From an uncultured Thermoanaerobacterales bacterium (lineage in GTDB: Bacteria > Bacillota > Clostridia > Christensenellales > UBA1242), in NCBI GenBank assembly GCA_949840475.1, contig CATKXA010000013.1, positions 1 to 14,709 on the forward strand: a stretch of DNA of 14,709 bases, written 5' to 3'. Below the pieces are notes generated by a model, which worked only from the letters and a program-made list of their open reading frames with translations, was not told the DNA's origin and ran no database searches. Position 1 is the first letter of the stretch. Every line of letters starts with the position of its first letter. Shown in pieces: positions 1-8,677 of the stretch. A program made the position numbers and the translations under genes.

Positions 1-535
1 TTGTAGAGTGGACTGTGAAGCCATCTCTTTCTAGATTTTGTACTTTAATTACAATATCATAATCGACATCGTTTGCGACGTAGCTTGCATATAAAGTGAT
101 GTTTCTTATGAAGTTGTAAACGTCTGTGCTATTAACTATATTAGCAAGCTCACTATCGTAGTAATAGCCACCAAAAGTATAACCTTCTCTTACAAATTCA
201 GGTAAGTCAGCAAGAGTTTGACCATATTTGATAGTCATATTTTCAACACTTGAAATGTCGCCAGTTAACTCGCCTTTAACATTGCTATTAAAGCTGATTG
301 TATATGTGTTTCTGCTGTAGTAAACGTCTAAAGTAGTGCTTCCGTTTTCATTGATTACAGCCTCGATTGTAGATAAGCCAGCGTTGAATGTGAAACCTCT
401 ATAGTTAGACTTAATAGTGGCTGTGACAGTTTCGCCAGTAATACCACGTAAAACTAGAGTTTCATCAACAACATAGTTGCCGTTAAGGTCTTCTAAATAA
501 TGATTAACTTTATATGTTGTTGAGCTAGAAGCTTG
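1..535 (-). repeat. Protein super-repeat, copy 4, cut by the window edge
   Basis: Residues 2537-2714. One QNL module (YKVNHYLEDL opening, VYYSRN closing) with its B-repeat (ends LYASY at residue 2688), then the first residues of a second QNL module (IVIKVQNL) when the window stops. This is the order expected if a fourth cycle has begun. Confidence 0.65.
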
Positions 536-3500
536 CCAAATAGCATACAAAGTAGTTTGACCGTCTTGGTTAAACAAAGCATTTGAAGAGTCTTGTCCGT
601 CAACAAAGTCTGCAACCTTAGAGTCTTTGTTTGTTGACCAGCCAAGGAATACATAGCCATTTTTAACATAGCCGTTTCTTCTTAGTAAATTAACTTGGTC
701 ATATGTGAATGTTGATGCGAGTGTTGTGCCCGAAGTAGCTCCGTTGCCGTTATAATTTACAACAAAAGTCTTAGCTGTGTAAACAGCATAAAGTGTTACA
801 TCGTTTTGAGTTGATAGTGAGTCATTAACAACTTCTTCTGCTTTAAAGTTAGCAGTGGTTGCAACACTAGATAGTGACCAACCGATAAAGTCGTATCCAA
901 CTCTTGTTACTTCGCCAAGTAGCTTATTATCTTGACCATAAGTGAATACTAGTGTGGTTTCTGACGCACCAGCATAATTAGGATTGAAGATTACATTGTA
1001 GCTATTCGCCTCAAATACCGCAACAAGTTCAATCTCTTTTTGCTCGCTAACAAGGTTAGTTATCTCTGCTTGGTCAGCATAAGTTTTGCCGTTTTCAGCA
1101 CAGAACCAGTTTACGAAGTGATGACCGATAAGTGAATATGCATTTGGTGCCAAATAGCCCACTTGGTCATAAGCAAAGGTTTGCTTGCTCATTGTTCCAG
1201 TAGCATTTTCATTGCCACTATTGTAGCTGATAGTAAATAGTACTGGGCCATAAAGAGCATATAAAGTGATAGTGTTATTTTCAATAGCAGAGGTTGCCTC
1301 TAAAGCTCTTACAATAGCACCAACTTCAAACTCTTGACCTACGCCAATGAATGCAGTTTTGTCGTTAGCGTTTAAAACGTAACCAATGAACCTATAACCT
1401 TTCTTAACAAAAGCGTTCTCGCCGAGTGCCAAAATTGTTTGGTCATAGCTAGCTTTTATGCTTAGGTCGCTTTCTTCAACGCCGTCGCCTAAAGCACCGC
1501 CATTAGCATCAAACTTAACAGTGTACTCGTTTGCAATAGTCTTAGCTGTTAATGTGATGTTAGATGAGCCCATTTCAAAGCTATCTTCTTGCTTTTGGTC
1601 GCCATTATAGAATCCGTCTACAACAAAGCCTGCAACAGCTGTCATAGAAAGTGTTACGTTTGCTCCAAATTTAACAGTATAAATATTGTTAACAGCACTA
1701 GCCTCTGGTGTGCTTGAAAGCGAAGCAGACAACACGCCACTATCTCTCATTATTGTGATTGTGTATGAGTTCCTAGTGTAGTATAGATTAATTACAGTGT
1801 TTCCGTCGCCGTTTACAGTACCAAGTGAGATTGGGTCAGATGACGCAAATGTAAAGCCGTCAAATACCATTATAATATCACTAAAGTTGATATCTGTATC
1901 TGTAAGTTTAGAGAAAGTCTTGCTTTCTGTTATGTAGTCGTCGCCAGTTAAGTTTTGTTTGTTATAGTTGACTGTATAAATACTTTCTTTTGCTTCATAG
2001 TGAGCATATAAAGTAATGTTTTCATCAAATGAATAAGCAGTGCCAGCTTGGATTTGAGTTCCATTAACAGGCTCAGTGAACCAACCAACAAATACATAAC
2101 CATTCTTTCTAAGATTTGGTAAGCTATTGATAGTTTGCTCGTATTTAACTGTCATCACAGAACCATCAAAGCCAGTGATAGCACCAGTTTTACCACTATC
2201 ATTAGTATCAAATGAAATAGTATAGTTGTTTCTGCTGTAGTATAAACGAAGAACTAGGCTTCCGTCGCCAGCAATAGTACCGCTTGTGATGTTTAATTCG
2301 TTATCTTTATCAAAGCTGAAACCTTGATAAATTCTAGCATTTGCAACAGCAGTTTGTCCTGCATCACCAGTTAGGCTCTCAATTTCAACAATAGGATCGC
2401 CTGTTAAGCTCTCTTTTACGTGCTCAACAATGTACTCAGTATTGCCAGACACTTTCCAAATAACATAAAGTGTTTTAGAAGTGTTGCCAGTTGTGCCGTC
2501 ACATAGGTTTATAACAGTTTCGCCATTAGCGTAAGTAGCCTCAGTGTCAGCAGGGTTTTCAGAGTATCCAACTACTTCGTAGCCTGGTCTATTGAAATAA
2601 ATAAGTGCGTTAGCATTAGATAAAATAAATGGTGTGTCATAAATTAAAGTAGTAGTTTTGCTAACTGGGTTTGCACCCTCAAAGTTAGCGTTTACTGTTA
2701 GGTTATATCTAACAGCGTTCCAAATAGCGTAAAGTCTAACAACCTTTGCATTTAATGCTGTGTCCATAACTGCTAAATCATATAGGCTTTCAACCTCAGC
2801 TATTGTAAGGTTTGCACCAGCATCAAAACGGATGCCTGAGCCGTCTTTTGCAGAGTTAAAGTTATAGAAACTGTATCCTCTAACACTGATATTGTTTTGA
2901 GAAATTGTAGCTCTACTTGAACCAAATGTTAAGATAACGTCAGCATTAGAACCAGTCACATCGCTATGAAGCGGTGCATTAGCATCGTATCTTACAATAA
3001 ATGTTTCAGCAACCCAAACTGGAGTAAGCACAACATCGTAAGCTGGCATGCTGTATGTTCTGCCTGTAGAATATGTGTTACCAAATTGGTCTTGCCACAT
3101 GTCAAAGCTGTAACCCTTTCTTGTGAATGAGCTTTCAGCTTCTGTTAATAGAGTTACTGAAGACTTAAATAAGTATTCCCCACCATCAACAGTTTCAGTT
3201 TGGTCTACATATGATAGTGAATATTTACCAACAGACCAAATTGCGAACAATTCGATTTCGCTTTGGGCGTAAGGTGCAGCTGCACCTGAGTTTTTAATTA
3301 AGTCCTCACCTGTTACCTCTAAAGTGCTAACGCCTTTTGTAATATAGTAAGGGTTTCCGTCTGCTGAATAAGCAAAACCTTCTAGAACGTAACCAGCGTT
3401 AACTATTTGATAAGATAACTCAACTAAATCGATAGTCTGAGTATAAGTGACAACAATTTGACCACCAGAGAATGTTCTTGTTCTAGCAAAAGAGCTTACT

Positions 3501-6500
3501 CTTTCAGCCAAACGCTCAGTTGTTTGTCTGTTTGAATTGATAACAATGTTGTAAGAATTTTCAACAAATCTAGCGTTTAGAGTAATATCTCTTGTTGAAG
3601 CAACAAAGCTAGTTACTAGCACGTTTCTAGTATCGTACCAGCCAGTGAAAGTGTAACCATCTTTTGTAGGCTGCTCTATAGTAGACATGTCTACATTTGT
3701 TTGATAGAAGAACTCAAGCTCTTTATATAACTCGTTATCTGCATTAAGTGTAACTTTAATTTTGTTTCTGCTATAGAATAGCTTTAAAGTAACGCCGTCT
3801 GCTGAGTTGTTGCTCTCTATTAGAGTGCCCTCATGGCTTAAGTCAATCTCAAACCCAGTGAATGCTTTTTGCTCAGCAGTAATTAGAGTATCTGTAAGAG
3901 CAAAGTCAGTGATAGTAGCGTCATTATTAATAACGTACTCGCCGTCAAGATTTTGCATGTAATACTCAACAGTAAATAGCGTATTTGCTTGTTGCCAAAC
4001 AGCATAAAGAGTTGAGTCGGTTGTTAGTTCATAGATAGTAGAAGAAAGAACTATATTCTTGCCTTCGCTGTCAGACGCATAACCCTTAAACTCATAACCT
4101 TTACGAGCAAGGCTTCTAAATTGACCAGTAATTAGATATGGAGCACCATAAATAACAGTGATATCGTCAAGCCCCTCAGGCAAAATTGTACCTGTGGTGT
4201 TCGCAGCTTTGTTTGTATCAAAGTTAACAGTGTAAGTTGCTCTCTTATAGTAAACTTTTGCAACAGAAGAGCCACTACCAGAAATAGTGATTTTATTAGA
4301 GTCGCCTGTTTTATCGCTGTCAAACTCAAAACCTGTAAAGCAGTTTTCGCCAAAGATTTTTCTAGCTAATGAATCAGTAATAGTGATGTTTTCGCCAGTT
4401 TGACCAGCAAGATTTACATAGCCACTAGCTGAGCTAGAATATACAAGAGAATAGTTAGAGCCAAAGCCTTGCAAATAGTACTCTACTTTATAAGTAGTTT
4501 CAGCATTTGCACTCCAAATAGCATAAATAGTATGACCACTCTCCATGCTGATTAAAAATTCAGCTAAGGAATCAGTTTCGCTAAATTCAACATCATTTCT
4601 GTTTGTAGAGAAGCCTAAAAATTCATAACCCTCAAGCACAAATGGATTGCTTAAGCTTGCATTGTCAAGTGATAAATATGCAGTGTATACATAGTTATCG
4701 CTTGCGTTTGTGTTTCTTATTACAGACACCTCATAAACCCTAGCTTGCCAAACAGCAGTTAAAGTTACAGTGTCGCCATTTTTAGTTGTTAAATTATAAA
4801 CATCTGCTTGGTCTGCAATATCAACAACATTGTTGTTTGAACGTGACCAACCTGCAAATTCATAACCAGTTTTAGTGAATGTTGCTTTTGGAAGCTTAAT
4901 TTGCTCGCCATAAGTAACCTCAATGGTTTGCATTGTGCCTTGACCATTGTTAGATGCAAAAGCAATAGAATATTTGTTTGCTTCCCAGCAAGCGTAAAGC
5001 TCAACAACTGCATTGTCTTCAGCTGTTAAATTACTTACTCTTTCTCTATCTTCAAACTCTTTAATAGAGTTTGGAGCAGGTCTTCTTGACCAACCATTGA
5101 AATGATAGCCGTCAAGTACAAAGCCGTTTGCATTTAATTCTTTAAGCTCATCATATAGCATTTGGCTATCAGCCGTTGTGCCTCTTGCATATCTGTTGTT
5201 AGCATTGTATCTAACAGTGTAAGAGTTTGCTCTAAACACAGCAGTTAGTGTTGTTTGTCCCTCGTAAGCGAGGCTTACAATCTCTTGCATGTTAGAAAGT
5301 CTTACACTCTCGCCTTCTGCATTGACTGCTGCCCAATAATCAAAAGAATAACCAGTTTTAGTGAATGCAACATTATATAATGTTGACGCAATATCAAAGG
5401 TATGCGTACTATTTGGCATTGAGCCAACAACATTGCTATCTCCACCTGTTGAATAAACAACCTCATAGGTGTTTGGCTCCCAAATAGCGTAAACTGTTTG
5501 TTTATTACCAACGCTTAGCATGCCCTTATAAACAGTTTCATTTGTTACGTCAGTTCCACTGCCGTCAAGAGCAGTGTTCCAGCCAGACAAATGATAACCC
5601 TTTCTAGCAACTGAAGGGAATGTGTACATAGCACCATAGCGAAGCGTAACATCGCTTAAAGTGCTACCATTTGTTAGCTCTGCTTTAGTTGAGCCATAAG
5701 TGTCGTTTAGGTTGTAGCTAATAGTGTACTCTACGCGGTCATAGTAAAGTTTAAGAACTGTTTGTCCGTTACCATTGATACGTACATTGTTAACAGTCAT
5801 GCCCTCTTTAATAACATATGTAAAGCCAGGCATTGAAACCTCTGACCACTTAACAAGCGAGTCAGCAAGTCTACGACCAACGCCACTTAGGCCGTTGTCT
5901 AAAGTGTAGCCGTCGTTATTTACATTTTGTAAATATGTTTCATATTTGAACTCAACATCAAGTGCAGTCCACCTAGCGTAAAGAAGAACGTTTTTATCAA
6001 CTGTGAAGTTTCTTCCTTCTTCAACTTTGATTGTGAACGCCTTATCATAGTACCAACCAAGGAATGTGTAGCCAGGTCTAACAGCAACTGGTAACGCTGG
6101 GTATTTACCACCATACCAAACTGTTACATACTTACCGTTTTCATCTTCTTTATAATCAATGCCGTCAAAGTCAAGCTCTGCTTCTGTTACAGAGTCAACT
6201 TTATCGTTAAGGTCAAATTCAACTTTATAAATATTTCTCTTATAGAAGAGTTTTAAAGTCAATGAGCCGTCGCCTAAAATATTGCCTTTATCTAATGTTC
6301 CGTCAATAGATTTGTCAAGCTTAAAGCCCTCAATCTCAATCTCTTCAGCAGTAACTAATGCACTTGTTTCTCCATAGAATTGGTCAGGAGAACGATAAAT
6401 GCTATAAGTTGAAGGATCACTTATGTTTTGAATGTAGTACTCAACAGAGTAACGCACTCTAGACTCGTGAACCCAGTCAGCATAAATGGTCATATTGTTA

Positions 6501-8143
6501 CCATTTTCGCTAGTCATGATTTGGTGCTCAACTCTATCTCCACCACCTGGCAATGTTGTAAAGCCAAGCAATGTCCAACCAAGAGCAACTGCGTTATCGC
6601 CACCTTGGTCGATTGGTAAATATTTACCAATTTCTTGACCTACTGGAATGTCGATACGAGCTTTAAATACATTTGCATCGCCCCTAAATTCGTCTATGCT
6701 TGGTGCACCATTTTGACCAAGTCTATAGTCAACATTAACATAGTAAGAACCAAGTTCTCTCTTGCCATTATACATATATCTAGCACTGTACTCGCCAGAA
6801 GCATAGTTGAACTTAGTGTAAACAACGCTTTCAGCAGTTAGTGGACCATAAACTGACAACTCAGTTACGTTATTAGATGAACCAAACGCCTCATTACCAA
6901 AAATACCGCCGTTAGTACCAATCTTACTGTTCTCGCCAAAGTCAATGAATTTTAAAGCACTATAACTGATAAAACCAGCCTCGCCAAGGCTAGTAAATTC
7001 TTCACTTAGTTTTACGCTAGTGATGTTGTTGTACTCAAACTTATCAAGAAAAGCTCTTCTTAAGGTGTTGTACACCCAAGAACCACTTTCGTTAGTTATG
7101 TTTAAAGTTAAGTTGTTGTTAGTTCCGTCCTCATTGACCATGTAGACTTTAAAACTATCTGAAACAACGTTTGCATTTGGAATAGAGCTGATATCAATAG
7201 CTGTGCCATTGCCCATTTTTAAAGACAATAAACCTTCAAACCTTGAAAAAGCCATTGGCTCGATTTTGTTAATTTTAGTGTCGAGATTAATGTTTTTAAG
7301 CTTGGTTAAAGCAGCAAACTTAATCATGAACGCTCTTGTTAAAACATCTTCAGCGTAATAGATATTCAAAGTTTCAATCTCTGAATTTGTAAATGCTGAG
7401 TTTGATACGTCAAGATTAGAAAAGTTATAAACACTTAGTGTTGAAATGTTGTTTAAGTTATCAAATGCACCAGAACCTACTGACACATTGCCGCCTAGTT
7501 CAATGTCTGTGATTGAACCAAGGTTACCAAGGTCGTCCTTTGACAAGCTCTCGCTTGAGCCTAAAATTGTAAGAGTTGTAAGTTTATTTGCACCCTCTAG
7601 TGAGTCTGAAGATAACTCTAGCTTAGACGCATCGTTAACAATAAGCTTAGACACGCCAGAATTTTCAAATGCTTTGCTTCCGATTTGTGACATTGATGAA
7701 GGTATTTCAAGTTCTGATAATTTTTCACAGCCCTTGAACGCATTTGCACCAATAGTGCCAACATAGCTTTTACCCTCGCCGTCAACGCCAAAGGTTATTT
7801 TTGTAATATCTCTATTGAATGAACGATTTTCTGCATTAAAGGCATCTTTTAAAACATTTTTAACCTTGATGCCATTGATTTCAGCCGGGATAACAACCTC
7901 GGTCTTATCGCCAATGTAACGAACAATATCGTACTGCCCGTTACCCTCACTATCAACCGTGTACATCAAAACAAAGTCGCCCATAGTAGTTGTTTGCGAA
8001 CTATCGCCCTTTGGCAACGTAAACATAACTATTGGCACAACAATAGCTGAGATGAAAAATAGCAAGCTTATAACAATAAGAGCTATCTTAGCACCTTTTT
8101 TCATTTCCTTTTTTTGTTTTTGGTTTGATGTTCTTTCGTCCAT
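1..8143 (-). CDS. Giant LRR / InlB-type B-repeat surface protein, 3' end outside window
   Basis: The frame stays open for 2714 codons from ATG 8143 to the left edge, so the C-terminus is missing. Residues 1-18 are charged (QKQKKEMKKG), 19-41 form a hydrophobic segment, and the rest should be outside the cell. Residues about 60-430 are BspA-type LRRs (AFKGCEKLSEL, AFENSGVSKL). From about 465 onward there are about 20 InlB/Listeria-Bacteroides B-repeats, each with a GY-x-F-x-GW core and ending in LYAxW or similar (ends near 557, 725, 888, 970, 1053, 1132, 1210, 1383, 1526, 1636, 1710, 1808, 1896, 2049, 2201, 2298, 2377, 2455, 2536, 2688). Larger modules opening with Y-x-V-x-Y-x-x-QNL and closing with LYYSRNxYT begin after 557, 725, 1210, 1383, 1896, 2049, 2536 and 2688. 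AAAGGTG precedes the ATG by 4 nt. B-repeats are known from Listeria internalin B; an adhesin or surface-binding role is inferred. No sortase motif, enzyme domain or ligand can be seen in this part. Confidence 0.93.
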   Translation of the reverse strand, partial: MDERTSNQKQKKEMKKGAKIALIVISLLFFISAIVVPIVMFTLPKGDSSQTTTMGDFVLMYTVDSEGNGQYDIVRYIGDKTEVVIPAEINGIKVKNVLKDAFNAENRSFNRDITKITFGVDGEGKSYVGTIGANAFKGCEKLSELEIPSSMSQIGSKAFENSGVSKLIVNDASKLELSSDSLEGANKLTTLTILGSSESLSKDDLGNLGSITDIELGGNVSVGSGAFDNLNNISTLSVYNFSNLDVSNSAFTNSEIETLNIYYAEDVLTRAFMIKFAALTKLKNINLDTKINKIEPMAFSRFEGLLSLKMGNGTAIDISSIPNANVVSDSFKVYMVNEDGTNNNLTLNITNESGSWVYNTLRRAFLDKFEYNNITSVKLSEEFTSLGEAGFISYSALKFIDFGENSKIGTNGGIFGNEAFGSSNNVTELSVYGPLTAESVVYTKFNYASGEYSARYMYNGKRELGSYYVNVDYRLGQNGAPSIDEFRGDANVFKARIDIPVGQEIGKYLPIDQGGDNAVALGWTLLGFTTLPGGGDRVEHQIMTSENGNNMTIYADWVHESRVRYSVEYYIQNISDPSTYSIYRSPDQFYGETSALVTAEEIEIEGFKLDKSIDGTLDKGNILGDGSLTLKLFYKRNIYKVEFDLNDKVDSVTEAELDFDGIDYKEDENGKYVTVWYGGKYPALPVAVRPGYTFLGWYYDKAFTIKVEEGRNFTVDKNVLLYARWTALDVEFKYETYLQNVNNDGYTLDNGLSGVGRRLADSLVKWSEVSMPGFTYVIKEGMTVNNVRINGNGQTVLKLYYDRVEYTISYNLNDTYGSTKAELTNGSTLSDVTLRYGAMYTFPSVARKGYHLSGWNTALDGSGTDVTNETVYKGMLSVGNKQTVYAIWEPNTYEVVYSTGGDSNVVGSMPNSTHTFDIASTLYNVAFTKTGYSFDYWAAVNAEGESVRLSNMQEIVSLAYEGQTTLTAVFRANSYTVRYNANNRYARGTTADSQMLYDELKELNANGFVLDGYHFNGWSRRPAPNSIKEFEDRERVSNLTAEDNAVVELYACWEANKYSIAFASNNGQGTMQTIEVTYGEQIKLPKATFTKTGYEFAGWSRSNNNVVDIADQADVYNLTTKNGDTVTLTAVWQARVYEVSVIRNTNASDNYVYTAYLSLDNASLSNPFVLEGYEFLGFSTNRNDVEFSETDSLAEFLISMESGHTIYAIWSANAETTYKVEYYLQGFGSNYSLVYSSSASGYVNLAGQTGENITITDSLARKIFGENCFTGFEFDSDKTGDSNKITISGSGSSVAKVYYKRATYTVNFDTNKAANTTGTILPEGLDDITVIYGAPYLITGQFRSLARKGYEFKGYASDSEGKNIVLSSTIYELTTDSTLYAVWQQANTLFTVEYYMQNLDGEYVINNDATITDFALTDTLITAEQKAFTGFEIDLSHEGTLIESNNSADGVTLKLFYSRNKIKVTLNADNELYKELEFFYQTNVDMSTIEQPTKDGYTFTGWYDTRNVLVTSFVASTRDITLNARFVENSYNIVINSNRQTTERLAERVSSFARTRTFSGGQIVVTYTQTIDLVELSYQIVNAGYVLEGFAYSADGNPYYITKGVSTLEVTGEDLIKNSGAAAPYAQSEIELFAIWSVGKYSLSYVDQTETVDGGEYLFKSSVTLLTEAESSFTRKGYSFDMWQDQFGNTYSTGRTYSMPAYDVVLTPVWVAETFIVRYDANAPLHSDVTGSNADVILTFGSSRATISQNNISVRGYSFYNFNSAKDGSGIRFDAGANLTIAEVESLYDLAVMDTALNAKVVRLYAIWNAVRYNLTVNANFEGANPVSKTTTLIYDTPFILSNANALIYFNRPGYEVVGYSENPADTEATYANGETVINLCDGTTGNTSKTLYVIWKVSGNTEYIVEHVKESLTGDPIVEIESLTGDAGQTAVANARIYQGFSFDKDNELNITSGTIAGDGSLVLRLYYSRNNYTISFDTNDSGKTGAITGFDGSVMTVKYEQTINSLPNLRKNGYVFVGWFTEPVNGTQIQAGTAYSFDENITLYAHYEAKESIYTVNYNKQNLTGDDYITESKTFSKLTDTDINFSDIIMVFDGFTFASSDPISLGTVNGDGNTVINLYYTRNSYTITIMRDSGVLSASLSSTPEASAVNNIYTVKFGANVTLSMTAVAGFVVDGFYNGDQKQEDSFEMGSSNITLTAKTIANEYTVKFDANGGALGDGVEESDLSIKASYDQTILALGENAFVKKGYRFIGYVLNANDKTAFIGVGQEFEVGAIVRALEATSAIENNTITLYALYGPVLFTISYNSGNENATGTMSKQTFAYDQVGYLAPNAYSLIGHHFVNWFCAENGKTYADQAEITNLVSEQKEIELVAVFEANSYNVIFNPNYAGASETTLVFTYGQDNKLLGEVTRVGYDFIGWSLSSVATTANFKAEEVVNDSLSTQNDVTLYAVYTAKTFVVNYNGNGATSGTTLASTFTYDQVNLLRRNGYVKNGYVFLGWSTNKDSKVADFVDGQDSSNALFNQDGQTTLYAIWQASSSTTYKVNHYLEDLNGNYVVDETLVLRGITGETVTATIKSNYRGFTFNAGLSTIEAVINENGSTTLDVYYSRNTYTISFNSNVKGELTGDISSVENMTIKYGQTLADLPEFVREGYTFGGYYYDSELANIVNSTDVYNFIRNITLYASYVANDVDYDIVIKVQNLERDGFTVHST
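536..2455 (-). repeat. Protein super-repeat, copy 3 (Q-B, Q-B, B, B, B, B)
   Basis: Residues 1897-2536. Two QNL/B pairs (YIVEHVKESL and YTVNYNKQNL openings, LYYSRN and LYYTRN closings), then four B-repeats ending in LYAIW. The B-repeat of the second pair is atypical and ends ITLTAK, and it is followed by a long unit, as in copy 2. Confidence 0.68.
2456..4513 (-). repeat. Protein super-repeat, copy 2 (Q-B, Q-B, B, B, B, B)
   Basis: Residues 1211-1896. It repeats the order of copy 1: two QNL/B pairs (YKVEYYLQ and FTVEYYMQNL openings), then four B-repeats. The B-repeat of the second pair is short and ends ITLNARF, and the next unit is unusually long (about 110 residues); copy 3 shows the same two peculiarities at the same positions. 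It ends in LYVIW. The DNA is clearly diverged from the other copies. Confidence 0.7.
4514..6472 (-). repeat. Protein super-repeat, copy 1 (Q-B, Q-B, B, B, B, B)
   Basis: Residues 558-1210 of the giant protein. The order is two QNL modules each followed by a B-repeat, then four B-repeats. The first QNL module opens with YSVEYYIQN and the second with a YLQN motif. The copy ends at IYAIW, just before the next QNL module. Its first B-repeat after the pairs (ending LTAVF) looks more like the second such unit of copies 2 and 3, so the internal register may have shifted. Assignment is by eye from protein motifs. Confidence 0.7.
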
Positions 8144-8147
8144 AATA

Positions 8148-8154
8148 CACCTTT
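8148..8154 (-). promoter_or_regulatory. Ribosome binding site of the giant surface-protein gene
   Basis: AAAGGTG lies 4 nt before the ATG. It fixes the start at 8143, which is also the codon giving a lysine-rich N-terminus ahead of the hydrophobic segment. Confidence 0.7.
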
Positions 8155-8246
8155 AGAGTTAGTTTTTTCTTTGGGTTTTACTTTTATTTACTACGTATAT
8201 TGCAATTTTTGACCAGTTTTGTCGCATTTAGGTTTATTAATAACGC

Positions 8247-8296
8247 AAAAAACTGCAAAAATGCCATAAAATCCCCCTTGATTTTATGCTTTTTGC
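8247..8296 (-). terminator. Intrinsic terminator or attenuator in the leader of the giant gene
   Basis: A perfect 9-bp inverted repeat (CATAAAATC / GATTTTATG, 6-nt loop) is extended by a second paired stretch (GCAAAAA / TTTTTGC) across a small internal loop. Read on the minus strand, the stem is followed after AG by TTTTTT, the layout of a Rho-independent terminator. It lies about 110 nt upstream of the giant gene with no minus-strand gene before it, so it is either a premature terminator in that gene's leader or the end of an unrecognised minus-strand RNA. Confidence 0.5.
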
Positions 8297-8397
8297 TCTG
8301 CCTTGCAATATATTTATAAAAATACCAAGCACGCAAATTTAATAAATCAAACATTGCTCATATTTTTATAAAAGTGAAGTAGCTTCACCATGCATTT

Positions 8398-8427
8398 ATA
8401 TTATCATTTTAGAGCAGTTAAAGTCAA
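8398..8427 (-). promoter_or_regulatory. Candidate promoter of the giant surface-protein gene
   Basis: On the minus strand TTGACT is followed after 18 nt by TAATAT (4 of 6 matches to the -10 consensus). Transcription would start near 8391, giving a leader of about 250 nt that contains both hairpins of the spacer. In such AT-rich DNA chance matches are common, so support is modest. Confidence 0.35.
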
Positions 8428-8666
8428 ATAAATTAGCCCCTTATTTAATAAATAATAATATATTATTAAAGTGCAGTAATTTCTAGCATTTTCTTAGTTT
8501 ATGCAGCTATTAAAAAGCTCTAAAAAACTCTAATAATTTCCACAAAAACTATAGCAGTTTTAACTGTGCTTATCTATATACACATAAGTGTCTTGTGAGG
8601 TATAATATTTGCTTTAAAAATTTATGCAGTTTTAGTAGCTTTTTAAAACATTTTATAAACTATTGT

Positions 8667-8672
8667 AAGAGG
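8667..8672 (+). promoter_or_regulatory. Ribosome binding site of the upstream vanW-like start
   Basis: AAGAGG sits 5 nt before ATG 8678 and supports the longer form of the VanW-family protein. The internal ATG at 8744 has no comparable site. Confidence 0.55.
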
Positions 8673-8677
8673 CAATA

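Larger units (their letters stand above)
8144..8677. other. AT-rich divergent intergenic region, no gene seen
   Basis: This 534-bp spacer between the divergent giant gene and the vanW-like gene shows no convincing ORF, tRNA or recognisable structured RNA. It contains a terminator/attenuator-like hairpin on the minus strand (8255-8296), a candidate minus promoter (8398-8427), a short perfect hairpin (GTGAAG, loop TAG, CTTCAC at 8374-8388), a widely spaced 10-bp inverted repeat (TTAAAAAGCT near 8510 and AGCTTTTTAA near 8637), two copies of GCAGTTTTA near 8554 and 8626, and a plus-strand TATAAT at 8601-8606. That TATAAT has no good -35 but is well placed for a transcript carrying the AAGAGG site at 8667-8672. 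Confidence 0.6.

Noticed and set aside
4132..6114. Several 64-74 codon minus-strand frames inside the giant gene (4132-4353, 4789-5013, 5302-5511, 5920-6114)
   Set aside because: All are in the same shifted frame relative to the giant gene, whose own frame carries the conserved repeat motifs throughout. They do not indicate frameshifts.
7446..7766. 106-codon open frame on the plus strand opposite the giant gene
   Set aside because: It lies entirely antisense to a well-supported coding region with clear LRR motifs, lacks a ribosome site and resembles no family; it is an antisense shadow.
1..8143. Simple tandem DNA repeats, a CRISPR array or a phase-variable tract in the giant gene
   Set aside because: Repetition exists only at protein level. 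Unit lengths vary, the DNA is diverged, and no long identical repeat or homopolymer switch was seen.
8374..8388. GTGAAG-TAG-CTTCAC hairpin as a stand-alone terminator
   Set aside because: The 6-bp stem has a 3-nt loop and only a short interrupted T-run on the minus side; too weak to call separately, so it is listed within the spacer.
8144..8677. Structured RNA gene (SRP RNA, 6S, tmRNA or tRNA) in the long spacer
   Set aside because: No tRNA cloverleaf, no GGAAG-type SRP core and no other diagnostic motif was found on either strand.
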